Source: Phoronis australis | Taxonomy: Eukaryota > Phoronida > Phoronidae | Length of the DNA stretch: 64,000 bases | Direction: 5' to 3' | Assembly: GCA_002633005.1 (NCBI GenBank) | Contig: NMRA01000234.1 | Coordinates: forward strand, 1-64,000 | Shown here: positions 39,401 through 45,839 of the stretch, piece after piece | How positions within the stretch are numbered: position 1 is the stretch's first letter | Layout: every line of letters begins with the position of its first letter | Program-made: the position numbers and the translations under genes | Notes under the pieces: model-generated | Databases searched by the model: none | The model's input: the letters and a program-made list of their open reading frames with translations, nothing else | What the model was told of the DNA's origin: nothing

Positions 39401-41959
39401 TTTTGTCACATGCTTCTTTTGTAATGCATGGCGATATCTCGCTGTACCTTGCATAATCTTACATTTTCACAAGTATCTTTTTTCTACAGAATGCAATTAA
39501 TTAAGCCTGGATTGATGTGGATTGTTACAGCTGTTCCTATTGTAACCATCCTATGGCCGCAATCCGTCGGTCAGTATAACTGCAATCTTTTTAGACATAG
39601 GTGCACAGCAGTGTCCAACTTGTCACAAGTGTGTTGATGAGTTAAGGAATGGATTTGAACATAATTATGATGAAAACGACTTCTTTTTGGAGTAGTTCAG
39701 TTACAGAAATGCGTATTTTCACCTTTAGTTGTGACCTTGGCTATTCCGGTGCTAACTGTTCTGTGACGGACTGTTCTTCTATCAACAACTGTTCTGGTAA
39801 TGGACAGTGTGACCAGCCCAATGTCTGTACATGTCATCCTGACTATAAGGGGACGACATGCAGCGAATTCTCCTGCGAGGCACTCAACTACTGCTCGGGT
39901 AAGAAGACGCAATATTTTATCCACAATTTATCTGATTTCTTTGCTGTTTCATGACGTTCTACTTGTATTAGTTGTTTAGAGGCCGTTGCATCAAACTGTT
40001 GTTTTTTGTCATTAAATTTCTTTTTTTTTGCAAAAGACATAGAGGCCCAGCTGTCCCAGATGTTTGTGACTATTTCAGATGGATTGCTTTCTTTTTGTGT
40101 TTGCAGTTTCACCCAAATGTGAGACATGATGCAGTGAGTGAAGGTGTAATTTAGTGTTGTAGACTGACCATGTTTGTTTTGCATTCACAGGACATGGGCT
40201 GTGCATAGCTCTGGATGTGTGTAACTGTACTGAAAGCTGGAGTGGCTCCACTTGTAATGTGGCTAGCTGTAGTCAAGTTAACGACTGTAGTGGTCGGGGT
40301 CACTGTATTGCGCCTGATGTCTGCGACTGCTTCGGGACATACGATGGACCAGCGTGTAATGAGGATATTGGACCAAACAAGTATCCACCTGCTATACAAG
40401 CAGTACCCGTTGTAACACTACCTGACAATGTCAAAACGGGGAGTTTTGTGGTGAACATAAGTGCAACCGACAATGATTCTAGTGGAAAGAATACTTTACT
40501 GGGCTTCAGTCTTATGTCTCACACTGACAAATTTTCCATTACCAACCAGGGACAAATTTCTACTTCGTCTGCCATTGACTTTGATTATATTGAAGAGAGG
40601 CGTCTGTCATTGCTTGTGAAGGTGTATGACCACGGTTTGCCAAGACTCACTAATTCGACCACTGTAACCATCATGGGCCTGGACGATAATGACAACTGTC
40701 CAAAGTTTACTCACGTGCCAACTGATCCACTTGAGTTACCTGATGACACACCTGTGGATACCAAGATTTACTCATTCTATGCAGTTGATAAGGATTCTGG
40801 CAACAATTCATTAGTCGTCTATGATCTGCTGTCTGATACAGGAAATCAGAGTCCATACTTTTCTATCAACATTTCTGGTGATGTCATGACTGTCACAGAA
40901 CCTCTCGTCACAGGCAGATACCTGCTCACTGTTATAGCAAAGGACTCTGCACTCTATCCTTGCCAGACCAAAGCGGGATTGACTGTCCTGGTCACCATGT
41001 CTAGGAACATCACTACTCAATATCCAACAACACCTGGAACATCATTAGCACCAACAAATGCTACAACACTGTCTACTATGGAAAATGCCAAATCAACAGT
41101 ATACACTTCAGAACCAACATCACTCATTGATACAGCAACAACTGGTCGCATGACATCAGTGGCACCAACAGAATTTACCTCTCTGTCTAGTACAGAAGTC
41201 TATCAATCTACTTTTCAAACTTCAGAATCAATGTTGGACACTTCAGAATCAACAATGGAGACGACATATGATTCTTCAACATCAACTGTTGACACAGTAA
41301 CAACAGCTCGTGTGACATCAATGGCACCAACAGAATTTACCTCGCTGTCTAGTACATCAGCCTACCAATCTACTTTTCAAACTTCAGAATCAATGTTGGA
41401 CACTTCAGAATCAACAATGGAGACGACATATGATTCTTCAACATCAACTGTTGACACAGTAACAACAGCTCATGTCACATCAATGGCACCAACAGAGTTT
41501 ACGCAGCAGTCAAGTATGGAGACCTCAGAACCATTGGTGGATACTTCAGAGCCAATAACGAAGACTGCAACTGAGATCACAGAACGAACCGACACAAAAA
41601 CAGTAACTCGCATGGCATCAACAGAGCCAACAGCACATTCTAGTGTAAAATTCTACCAATCGACTATGGAACCTTCAGAATCAACAGTAAAGGCTACATC
41701 TAAAGTCACCGATACAGCCATGACAACATACGTAGAGACTTCAACTCTCACCAAGACGACCCCTACAGCTTCTGGTGGTGTGAGCGATGCTGTGAAGATC
41801 ATCATTAGTAGTACCATCCCACTAGTGCTCTTGCTTATCATCTTCATTGTAGCCATTGCCTTTTGCATTAAGAAGAACACAGTAAGAAAAAGCAGGCCCC
41901 ATTTTCCTTATGCAACGTATAGGAATCCCACCTATGCTCATAGGGCCAGTTATATTTAG
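191..41959 (+). CDS. Large mosaic transmembrane protein: PSI, VWD, EGF array, cadherin, mucin stalk (27 exons, 5' partial)
   Basis: I chained 27 exons whose phases all match; together they give 6,279 coding bases, 2,092 residues plus a stop. Residues 1-105 are PSI-like cysteine modules. About 106-736 is a beta-rich region I cannot name. About 737-919 is cysteine-dense. One EGF module (about 920-950) leads into a VWD domain (about 957-1130). Ten EGF modules occupy 1219-1565, followed by two cadherin repeats, a Ser/Thr stalk, a membrane helix and a 28-residue tail with NPTY. The domain order is that of a type I surface protein in cell adhesion or matrix binding; this is inference from families, since I do not recognise the gene. 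The start codon and signal peptide lie before the window. The donor of exon 25 could also splice to a second terminal cassette at 51446. Each exon is listed separately below. Confidence 0.85.
818..916 (+). CDS. Exon 2: cysteine-rich segment
   Basis: The acceptor is tttgtttag and the donor is ATG|gtgagc; phase 0 to 0; 33 residues. The spacing CKSQYC...CQAC...C continues the disulphide-rich N-terminal region begun by exon 1. Only one of the three frames is open. Confidence 0.75.
1273..1564 (+). CDS. Exon 3: end of cysteine modules and start of beta-rich region
   Basis: The acceptor is tatttatttag and the donor is TTCG|gtaagt; phase 0 to 1. It begins with Asn and Cys residues (CHTW, CPGG) and then becomes a hydrophobic/polar alternating stretch typical of beta sheets. 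N-glycosylation sequons NNT, NET and NETT fit an extracellular location. The region has no family I can name. Confidence 0.8.
2562..2753 (+). CDS. Exon 4: acidic extracellular segment
   Basis: The acceptor is ctgtgttgcag and the donor is TCTG|gtaggt; phase 1 to 1; 64 residues. The second half is strongly acidic (many Asp and Glu) and contains a sequon (QNIS). It follows exon 3 in frame. A dispersed fold-back repeat begins about 30 bases after its donor. Confidence 0.8.
2777..3610. repeat. Old copy of the fold-back dispersed repeat (intron 4)
   Basis: It starts with a palindrome-like GGGCACACACAATGTGTGC followed by GCCGTCAT. It then carries the family's marker phrases: tatctcc-aaa, atgaaattttg and tcctagtggc near 3538. 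It is degenerate relative to the copy at 37248. Confidence 0.7.
3988..4374. repeat. 21-bp minisatellite, about 18 copies (intron 4)
   Basis: The unit is close to CCCACAACTGTTATTTGTCTA. Because 21 is divisible by three, several frames on both strands stay open across it. These look like 100-140-codon ORFs (ICLPTTV repeats) but have no splice context and are not genes. Confidence 0.9.
6635..6881 (+). CDS. Exon 5: beta-rich extracellular region
   Basis: The acceptor is gctctttcag and the donor is CCCCA|gtaagg; phase 1 to 2. It encodes about 82 residues beginning DVPVYKC, with alternating hydrophobic residues, two cysteines and sequon NGT. Reading past the donor meets a stop at once, which supports the splice. 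Confidence 0.8.
7578..7719 (+). CDS. Exon 6: beta-rich extracellular region
   Basis: The acceptor is tgtttatag and the donor is CAG|gtaaag; phase 2 to 0; about 47 residues rich in Gly, Thr and Val. One cysteine lies in the motif DFTCTGGTG. It joins exons 5 and 7 without a shift. Confidence 0.75.
7977..8590 (-). other. Unclassified protein-like remnant in intron 6
   Basis: The minus strand holds broken but unusually long frames with protein-like composition (IRWLGKLEDPDF; NPDNYRG). They are interrupted by stops and a frame change between 8140 and 8340. This suggests a decayed mobile-element coding region; I cannot name the family. Confidence 0.3.
9306..9538. repeat. 56-bp tandem repeat, four copies (intron 6)
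   Basis: The phrase TGGTTCCTAAGTGCCTCCTA recurs at 9309, 9365, 9421 and 9477 (with one change), then only TGGTTCCT at 9533. The exact 56-base period and near-identity show a recent tandem array. Confidence 0.9.
10287..10642 (+). CDS. Exon 7: beta-rich region with furin-like site and cationic segment
   Basis: The acceptor is ttttcattag and the donor is AAG|gtttgt at 10643; phase 0 to 2; about 118 residues. It contains RRVRRK (10404-10421), which fits the R-x-K/R-R proprotein convertase consensus. This is followed by a basic, probably helical stretch with NFFRKNF, and then beta-like Val/Lys alternation. Cleavage here would split the ectodomain about 1,700 residues from the C-terminus; that is inference. 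Confidence 0.85.
10643..11832 (+). other. Intron 7, no feature seen
   Basis: AT-rich intron with only short chance ORFs; I see no repeat array or exon in it. The same holds for introns 3, 5, 11, 14, 21 and 23 apart from scattered family fragments. Confidence 0.5.
11833..11989 (+). CDS. Exon 8: beta-rich extracellular region
   Basis: The acceptor is tttcctcaacag and the donor is GAT|gtaagc; phase 2 to 0. It encodes about 52 residues, with a proline-rich patch (WPYPLLTLPG) followed by a beta strand. No cysteines. Family unknown. Confidence 0.8.
13828..13926 (+). CDS. Exon 9: Gly/Thr-rich beta segment
   Basis: The acceptor is tttttatcag and the donor is ACT|gtaagt; phase 0 to 0; 33 residues starting IKGFLSGS. 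The alternating pattern continues from exon 8. Unnamed domain. Confidence 0.75.
15181..15240 (+). repeat. Decamer tandem repeat forming the tract before exon 10's acceptor
   Basis: Six units of GCCATGTTTT (the first has one change) run directly into the acceptor AG at 15241. The T-runs act as the polypyrimidine tract. Confidence 0.9.
15243..15411 (+). CDS. Exon 10: beta-rich segment; acceptor lies against a decamer tandem repeat
   Basis: The exon starts FGFGLTKKF and ends at TTTTTAG|gtatgt; phase 0 to 1; about 56 residues. The acceptor AG (15241-15242) directly follows six units of a T-rich decamer (15181-15240), so the repeat supplies the whole polypyrimidine tract. Phase agrees with exons 9 and 11. 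Confidence 0.8.
15538..16935. repeat. Fold-back dispersed repeat, long degenerate copy (intron 10)
   Basis: It opens with TATGTGGGTGCATAGTTCCGTCAT. It repeats the internal phrases tatctc..aaaccc, gaaatttggc and ccacctagtgg (about 16010), with variants near 16150, 16297 and 16803, and ends in gggcgc..cactgctcttg near 16930. It is an old copy of the 37248 family. Confidence 0.7.
17471..17711 (+). CDS. Exon 11: end of beta-rich region
   Basis: The acceptor is ccaattgtag and the donor is GGCAG|gtaatt; phase 1 to 2; about 80 residues. Two cysteines (CSTRC) sit in a Lys-rich loop between hydrophobic strands. It closes the unnamed ectodomain before the cysteine-dense region. Confidence 0.8.
19449..19581 (+). 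CDS. Exon 12: cysteine-dense module
   Basis: The acceptor is ttattactccag and the donor is AAG|gtaggt; phase 2 to 0; about 44 residues with 8 cysteines (CIGQPVPCCIC, then CMCECFC). Together with exons 13-15 it forms a disulphide-rich block that matches no standard EGF spacing I recognise. Confidence 0.8.
20043..20180 (+). CDS. Exon 13: cysteine-dense module
   Basis: The acceptor is gttctttcag and the donor is AAT|gtatgt; phase 0 to 0; 46 residues with 7 cysteines in short-spaced pairs (CECDKC, CPCDC). It continues the block begun in exon 12. Confidence 0.8.
20300..21055. repeat. Related dispersed repeat, second subfamily (intron 13)
   Basis: Phrases such as cccctagtggccattttgg, gacacaaaggtatgtgacaac and ttttcagatggatttg recur here and at about 26000-26150 and 43160-44340. 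It shares the ctagtgg box with the fold-back family but has a different body. Confidence 0.6.
21062..21915. repeat. Fold-back dispersed repeat copy (intron 13)
   Basis: The left end CACATATTAATATGTGGGTG is a palindrome followed by GCCGTCATCTC. The body carries gtgccccctagtggcaat (about 21245). The right end (gagcgcgtttcaacgcttcg, then ttgctctt) matches the family 3' end at 39197-39230. Confidence 0.8.
22335..22465 (+). CDS. Exon 14: cysteine-dense module
   Basis: The acceptor is tcaattccag and the donor is GACAT|gtaagt; phase 0 to 2; about 43 residues with 9 cysteines (CECTC, CPCRCKCKNC). The spacing resembles exon 13, suggesting internally duplicated small modules. Confidence 0.8.
24479..24624 (+). 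CDS. Exon 15: cysteine-dense module
   Basis: The acceptor is tcattttcag and the donor is AATA|gtaagc; phase 2 to 1; about 48 residues with 10 cysteines (CPKCRKG, CECKC, CSQPDCSAC). It leads directly into the EGF module of exon 16. Confidence 0.8.
24735..24932. repeat. 33-bp minisatellite, six copies (intron 15)
   Basis: The unit is GTTGACCAATGGGATACAGC followed by AGTGTCCTTATCA. The period of 33 is divisible by three, so it is open in frames on both strands. It lies between exons 15 and 16 with no splice signals of its own. Confidence 0.9.
25590..25870. repeat. Degenerate 33-37-bp minisatellite (intron 15)
   Basis: About eight imperfect copies of a unit near CCTTAACTCCACACCCGTCA plus tgaccatgcc. 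Units vary in length and sequence, so it is older than the neighbouring 33-bp array. Confidence 0.75.
26195..26335 (+). CDS. Exon 16: EGF module and start of VWD domain
   Basis: The acceptor is ctctattaacag and the donor is GATG|gtaagt; phase 1 to 1. It encodes an EGF-like knot (CNGHGYC...CSCRYGWLGKCC) followed by GSGDPHFVTLDG, the hallmark opening of a von Willebrand factor type D domain. The start and end of the VWD fall in different exons, 16 to 20. Confidence 0.9.
26547..26730 (+). CDS. Exon 17: VWD domain
   Basis: The acceptor is catttatag and the donor is GTCAG|gtgggt; phase 1 to 2. After the junction the protein reads GCRHDFMGIGEYWD, the variant of the VWD consensus (DG-x-x-YDFQG-x-GEY). 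Beta strands follow (VQVRFWGQRYG). It is about 61 residues. Confidence 0.9.
27060..27166 (+). CDS. Exon 18: VWD domain
   Basis: The acceptor is atttcttttag and the donor is CAATG|gtttgt; phase 2 to 1; about 36 residues. A downstream gtaatt donor (27202) would also leave an open frame here but forces a stop in exon 19, so gtttgt at 27167 is chosen. It continues the VWD beta sheet. Confidence 0.8.
27705..27890 (+). CDS. Exon 19: VWD domain core with CGNFDGD
   Basis: The acceptor is ctctgacag and the donor is TCTT|gtgagt; phase 1 to 1; about 62 residues. YGLCGNFDGDCTND is the conserved calcium-loop and cysteine region of VWD domains. It ends DFGAS, completed as W in exon 20, the usual end of the core. 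A 30-bp minisatellite starts about 50 bases after the donor. Confidence 0.9.
27945..28095. repeat. 30-bp minisatellite, five copies (intron 19)
   Basis: The unit contains TTGCTCACCGGAGTTGTT. The first copy is 27 bases and the rest are 30. It starts about 55 bases after the exon 19 donor. Confidence 0.9.
28295..28395. repeat. TG-rich microsatellite (intron 19)
   Basis: Impure (TG)n with GTGTGCGTG variants, ending about 55 bases before the acceptor of exon 20. Confidence 0.85.
28448..28726 (+). CDS. Exon 20: post-VWD segment
   Basis: The acceptor is gtgactttcag and the donor is ATAG|gtttgt; phase 1 to 1; about 93 residues. Its first residues finish the VWD (WKINSS). The rest holds a helical part with two cysteines (ARKICADKQ, FDNCVDD), like the short cysteine segment that follows VWD in VWDE-type proteins. 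Reading past the donor stays open but loses the frame to exon 21. Confidence 0.8.
28805..29250. repeat. Imperfect 40-50-bp tandem repeat, about nine copies (intron 20)
   Basis: The recurring phrase is roughly GCAGACAACATGCATGTGCT followed by gtagtgt..ggctagagaattg. Copies differ in length and at many bases, indicating an old array. Confidence 0.75.
30172..30264 (+). CDS. Exon 21: EGF module
   Basis: One complete six-cysteine EGF module (tenascin/teneurin-type, CPSACNDHGSC...C) in a symmetrical 1-1 exon of 93 bases. The acceptor is tttatttcag and the donor is ATAG|gtgaca. It is the first of the ten-module C-terminal EGF array. Confidence 0.9.
   Translation, partial: SSVHLHVMTMEAVSMVLVFASMAGVEMSVT
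31012..31110 (+). CDS. Exon 22: EGF module
   Basis: One complete EGF module (CGTLQCSIHGEC...CKCGVGWEGPTC) in a symmetrical 1-1 exon of 99 bases. The acceptor is attgtttgcag and the donor is AAAG|gtaagc. Confidence 0.9.
31321..31410 (+). CDS. Exon 23: EGF module (first five cysteines)
   Basis: The acceptor is tttgtttacag and the donor is ACAG|gtaaga; phase 1 to 1; 30 residues. It has five EGF cysteines; the sixth lies in exon 24 (GDNC). This module therefore spans an intron, as do most later ones. Confidence 0.9.
32380..32532 (+). CDS. Exon 24: EGF modules
   Basis: The acceptor is ctttttcag and the donor is TCAG|gttagt; phase 1 to 1; 51 residues. It finishes the exon 23 module, holds one complete module (CYNRANCSGNGVC...CRCDTGWTGENC) and starts the next, which closes in exon 25. 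Confidence 0.9.
32730..33490 (+). mobile_element. C-terminal fragment of a non-LTR retrotransposon (intron 24)
   Basis: An open stretch at 32928-33338 encodes a CASCGTVDNFNHMF...C knuckle, the C-terminal zinc-finger signature of LINE reverse transcriptases. It is preceded by GITFVKDLLHF and continues after a frameshift near 33338 as FWETINAYLF to a stop. It is a truncated, broken copy in sense orientation, followed by a (GT)n tract at 33518-33552. Confidence 0.75.
34654..34903 (+). CDS. Exon 25: EGF modules; donor may serve two terminal cassettes
   Basis: The acceptor is attggtacag and the donor is TGCAC|gtgagt; phase 1 to 2; 83 residues. It finishes one EGF module, contains one complete module and starts another (CPEFNDCSGHGVC). 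The split Thr codon AC| is completed by T at 39729 (ACT) or by C at 51446 (ACC). Both are Thr and both keep the frame, so either downstream cassette can be used. Confidence 0.9.
34985..35380. repeat. Degenerate fold-back repeat copy (intron 25)
   Basis: It opens with TTATGTGGGTGCAGTTTGCTGTCAT and continues with family phrases (ctgctat..aaacc, gaatttggcaaat). It lacks the right end. Confidence 0.55.
35590..37090 (+). mobile_element. Degenerate LINE with ORF1-like and reverse transcriptase pieces (intron 25)
   Basis: 36290-36420 reads LLYADDIALLSS, the catalytic YADD box of reverse transcriptase. 36511-36978 continues with the typical C-terminal part (TLYDSCVTPILDY, FLGVHKFTPIAAI). Upstream, 35690-36040 encodes a possible coiled coil like LINE ORF1. 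Frames are broken several times, so it is dead. Confidence 0.7.
37248..39232. repeat. Best-preserved fold-back element with three 451-bp internal monomers (intron 25)
   Basis: It begins with the palindrome GCGCCCACATAT-TT-ATATGTGGACGC (37250-37275), then GCCGTCC and GTCC-type simple repeats. Inside, the phrase ggacggatccgactaccgg recurs at 37421, 37872, 38323 and (degenerate) 38774, exactly 451 bases apart. The right end holds GTGGGCGCAT (39197-39206), the inverse of ATGCGCCCAC at 37248, and a CAACGC-tct-GCGTTG hairpin. No coding capacity, so it is non-autonomous. Confidence 0.85.
39729..39898 (+). CDS. Exon 26: EGF modules, proximal cassette
   Basis: The acceptor is ttcacctttag and the donor is TCGG|gtaaga; phase 2 to 1; 170 bases. 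It finishes the exon 25 module (CDLGYSGANC), holds a complete one (CSSINNCSGNGQC...) and starts the next. It is nearly identical to 51446-51615, differing at only about six positions by eye. Confidence 0.9.
40191..41959 (+). CDS. Exon 27: last EGFs, two cadherin repeats, mucin stalk, membrane helix, NPTY tail
   Basis: The acceptor is gcattcacag; the frame runs open to TAG at 41957. It completes one EGF and adds the last one. Two cadherin repeats follow (about 40379-40985), with calcium-site motifs ATDNDSSG, DFDYIEE and the DDNDNCP linker. A Ser/Thr/Glu-rich stalk runs to about 41780 and carries a 162-base (54-residue) repeat. Hydrophobic residues at about 41794-41870 form one membrane helix, followed by basic IKKN. 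The tail ends with NPTY at 41924-41935, a PTB-binding or endocytosis motif. The product is a type I membrane protein. Confidence 0.92.
41170..41510 (+). repeat. 162-base coding repeat in the mucin-like stalk
   Basis: The unit starting GGCACCAACAGAATTTACC occurs at 41161, 41323 and 41485, a period of 162 bases or 54 residues. The second copy is nearly identical to the first and the third is partial. The repeated protein is rich in Ser, Thr and Glu (SMLDTSESTMETTYDSS), a likely O-glycosylated rod. The distal cassette lacks it. Confidence 0.85.
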
Positions 41960-42666
41960 GGGACTGTATGAGGCATAACTTCTGTATCATGCATTTAGAT
42001 TTTTTCTAAATTACCTGAGCTATAAATTGATAAAATCAGTGCTTTTTATATTAGGTGCTTCTAATTTTAAGGTATTAAGACATGATTTATAAATTTCCTT
42101 TTAATGGAAATTGCTTCTCAGTGATAGACAATAATGAGAAAGAATATTATGAAGAAATTATCATAGTTATTGGGTATGGGTTGTTGTTATTGATATATCT
42201 TGATATGATAAAATAGTTTGTAACTTCTTGTAGTCGTTTTTTGACATTTAATCTGTGCCATTGTTTTAACATAGGGTTTTTTCAGTTGTATGCCATTATG
42301 TTAAAATCTCAGATTTTGACTTAAACACATTCCTCAAATACGATTTTTACTGTACATCAACTTCTGCCATGATTTGCCCTGTATCAAAGTAGATTGTTTT
42401 GTGGGAAGGAATGTTTCAAACTGTCTCATTCCATGTGCTGTGATGGCATTGTTTGCCATTCACATATCTGTAGTCATGGTTTGTTTGTGTGTAGTCTCTG
42501 AAGTCAACCATATGGGCGATATTTTGTTGATCTATACAGTGTACATGTGTAGGATGAGTTTTTCTTTCAATGGATTACATGTCAGTCATGTATTGAGCAA
42601 AGGATTTAACTTTTGCCTCTTAGTTTTGTTTGTTATATTAGTTCACATTGTATTGTTTACTCCAGA

Positions 42667-42672
42667 AATAAA
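42667..42672 (+). terminator. Poly(A) signal AATAAA of the main gene
   Basis: AATAAA lies about 710 bases after the stop at 41959, inside an AT-rich 3' untranslated region with no competing exon. It is the first canonical hexamer I noticed in this UTR. Confidence 0.6.
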
Positions 42673-43159
42673 ATATTTGACTTATTTATTTTATTTTTGG
42701 ATGACTTTCTATTGTCTGCCATATACATAAGACTGTTGTGGCCTGAAGCATGGCACTGGTACAAAATGAGTGATAAATGTTACTAATCTGACACATGCAA
42801 TTGTATGATACAAATGTGGGATATTTGATAATAACAATCTTGGTAGTATTTAGTGCTTTAAAACTCGAAAGAGAAGCAAGTAAAGTATAACCACATGTGG
42901 GCCATACCGACCCACTTTTATCTGATGTCATCTTTGGCGGTAAGTGATGATGTGAAAATTGTTCGATGGTCTTGTGTGTTGGAGTCATTGATGACACGGT
43001 CTGTGTAGAGTTGTCATCAAGTGCATATAGTTATGACCGTGGTGTTGCCTTTTGGAGCAATTAGTGACAAGTTTCATAATTTTGTTATAGCCTCTTTACT
43101 ATGATCTTTCAATCCAAAAAATCCATGAATCTTGAGGCTTAAATATTAGTGATCTTGAC

Positions 43160-44340
43160 ATGATGCAAATATCCCGACTGTATCCGACACTGGTTAATAC
43201 ACGGCCATTTTGTTCACTTGCAGAAGGTAACTTTGTGTGTCCATATGCATATATTTTGCATGAACTTGTCATCCTGTCCAGTTGTGTTTTTGGAGAAGAG
43301 TGTTTCCGAATGATATCTAAACGACCGATTGGTGCATTTCAGTGAAAGTTAACACAGGTATGTGATGTCAATGCTTTGGCACCACTAAGGCATTCCGTAG
43401 TGGCCATTTGTTTTCGGAGGAAGAGTGTTTCTGGATAGTGTCTGATACAAAGGTGTATGTGACAGCATTGTGCCAGCATCAGTTGATTTTCGAGCAAGTT
43501 GGACTATAGCAGCAGATCTGAGTGGACATTTTGTCAGGTCATCCTGTTTTCCAGTTGTGTTCTCAATATCTCATAAACCACAGGTCAGGTATTGATGAAA
43601 CGTGGCACAAGGATCTTTAATTTCACTAGGCTACTTTTCAGTCTACCTCTGCAGATGATGTATAGAGAACTGATGGACTGATTTCAATGAAACATGACTC
43701 GGAGATATGTGACAAAAGTGTGCCAGTATGAGTCAATTTTTATCGAATTAAACCATTGCTGCGCCCTCTAGTGCCCATTTTGGTCTTGACGGGTTTTTCA
43801 GTACTTTTTATGCGCCCACATATTTATATGTGGACGCATTATGCCGTCATCNAGTATGCCCTCTACTGGCCACTTTATGGTACCAATAAACAACCCTAGA
43901 AGGATACCGTATGCGGTGCAATTGTGGGCGCATTTCAACGCTCCGCGTTGCTCTTGTTAGAGAAGAGCATTTCAGTGTAATTGCCAAAGAACCAATTTAC
44001 GGATTTTTTAATGAAATTTACACAGAGAAAAAGGATGGCATTGCACCAGAACTATTTGGTTTCCAGGCAATTTCAAATTCTACAGCTTCCCTTGTGGCAA
44101 CTTGAACTGGTTGTCCTACCATCCAGTCGTTTGCTCGATGTCTCATTATTTTGATGTGGAGCATTACTAGTGGGTACATGCCAGTTTTCAATTTGCTCTG
44201 TTCCCAGGTCCAGGAGATAAGGCTTTTCAATATTTTTGTGATGGTTGTTTCTGAATGATGTATAAAGTACTGACTGACATGTTTCAATGAAACCCCCCAT
44301 TCTAACTTCCATATTGCATAATGGAAAACATCCTTAAAAA
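43160..44340. repeat. Second-subfamily repeat interrupted by a fold-back element
   Basis: It contains phrases shared with 20300-21055 (ctagtgcccattttgg, gtgacaaaagtgtgccag). The copy is split by the insertion at 43806-43958 and resumes after it. Confidence 0.55.
43806..43958. repeat. Collapsed fold-back element with assembly N
   Basis: The left end GCGCCCACATATTTATATGT.. is followed by GCCGTCATC, an N at 43852, then directly the right end as at 39125-39230. The body is missing, and the N marks an artificial join or unresolved base. Confidence 0.85.
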
Positions 44341-44399
44341 TTTTTTGCTGTCCATCCAAATAACATATTCTTTGGAATGATTAATTCTCAAACCAGACA

Positions 44400-45600
44400 T
44401 TTCTGCATAATTATTTACTCAGAACTTCCGTAGTGGCTTCCAAGCTACGCCGAGAACCATCTAAGAAAAAAGTTCTGTCTCATCAGCATACTGAGTAAGT
44501 ATAAATTCATCATTTCCTATTTGAATGCCTTTAATTGACTGTTCTATCTTGTTTTGCCATCATAACTAATATTTCAACATATAAAATGAAAACATATGGA
44601 GAAAGAGGATCACCTTGTCCACAGCCCCTGTGCAGAGTAAAACTTCTGGACAAAATACTGCTTTGGACAATGTATGACAGTGGACAATTATACAAAAAAT
44701 TTATCTTTGTAACCGACAACAGCCCCGGTATACCATTTTTTACTGAAATTTACATCCCTTTTACAAATCCCGTCTGATCCGGGGAAATAAAATATCCATG
44801 TACCTTTTTCATTTGTCTGGCAATACATCCGGATCCGACCTTGTGAACACTGTTGAGCAAAGTTATTGGTCACCATTTTTATGAATGTTTTGGCCTTATC
44901 TGGCTTTGGAATTAAAGTTGCAATGCCCGTTTTTTGCGTGTTTTACATTTTGATTTTTTCATAACTTTCATTTTTATGTCTTAAAACAAAATAGTCTAAA
45001 TCTTTCTACTAAAAATTGAAGAAAATCATTTGTGAAATCATCTGACACGGGTCTTTTCATTTTTTGAATTTTTCAATACTGACACAATTCTTCATAATTT
45101 ATTTTATGTGTCCCTCAAGGTCCTGCGCAAAATTATCCTGAAGCTTATTTGAAACAATAAGGTTTTCTGTTTCTCTTTTTCACGAAAAATTATTAGAGTA
45201 AAGTTTTTCATAAAAATTCGTGGCCACCTCGAGTATATTTTCTTGATCTATAATTAGTTATACACTTTCCAATGCTATTTCATACATAATATTGTTATAA
45301 AAATGTCTCGATGCTAAACTACAAAAATACTTTGTTGGGCGTTGCTCTTCCTGTATACATTTTGCCTGGATCTGACGAAATGCCCTTTTAATTTCTGTGA
45401 CCATATCTCTTTTTTTAAATCTTCAAAAGTTTTATCATCAACACCTTGTTCTAAATTCTCTATTTCTTTTTTTTGTATTCACTCTTTTGACTATCCGTTT
45501 TTCTTTATTTTTTCTTATTTCCATCTGTAGCATATCCTAAAATGGTTGATCATGTATAACAAACTGAATCTCACTGTCTAAACAGTATACTCTAATTGCA
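44400..45600 (-). mobile_element. Degenerate L1-like LINE reverse transcriptase
   Basis: On the minus strand the conserved boxes appear in order. FEDLKK and RAFRQIQAK lie near 45350-45430, PDQTGFVK near 44760-44783, and GCGQGDPLSPYVFIL near 44589-44633. Frameshifts and stops separate them, so it is a dead copy. It lies outside any host gene I can see. Confidence 0.75.
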
Positions 45601-45839
45601 TATTGCTTTTTAACATTAGTTATTTTGAACGGTGTTTACATATTCCTTGTCATTTGGAAGTGAATTAATAAATTTCCATAATCCTTTACTTTAGTAACTT
45701 GTCTAAATTTTGTGCTTAACAAGACCCCAATGCAACAAAGTTTTAGAAATCAGAAAAAGTCAAGCTTTGATTGAATCAAAAAAGTTTAACATGTTGTAAA
45801 ATAGAGAAACTGTGTATTTTAGAGTATTATTATTAGTAG

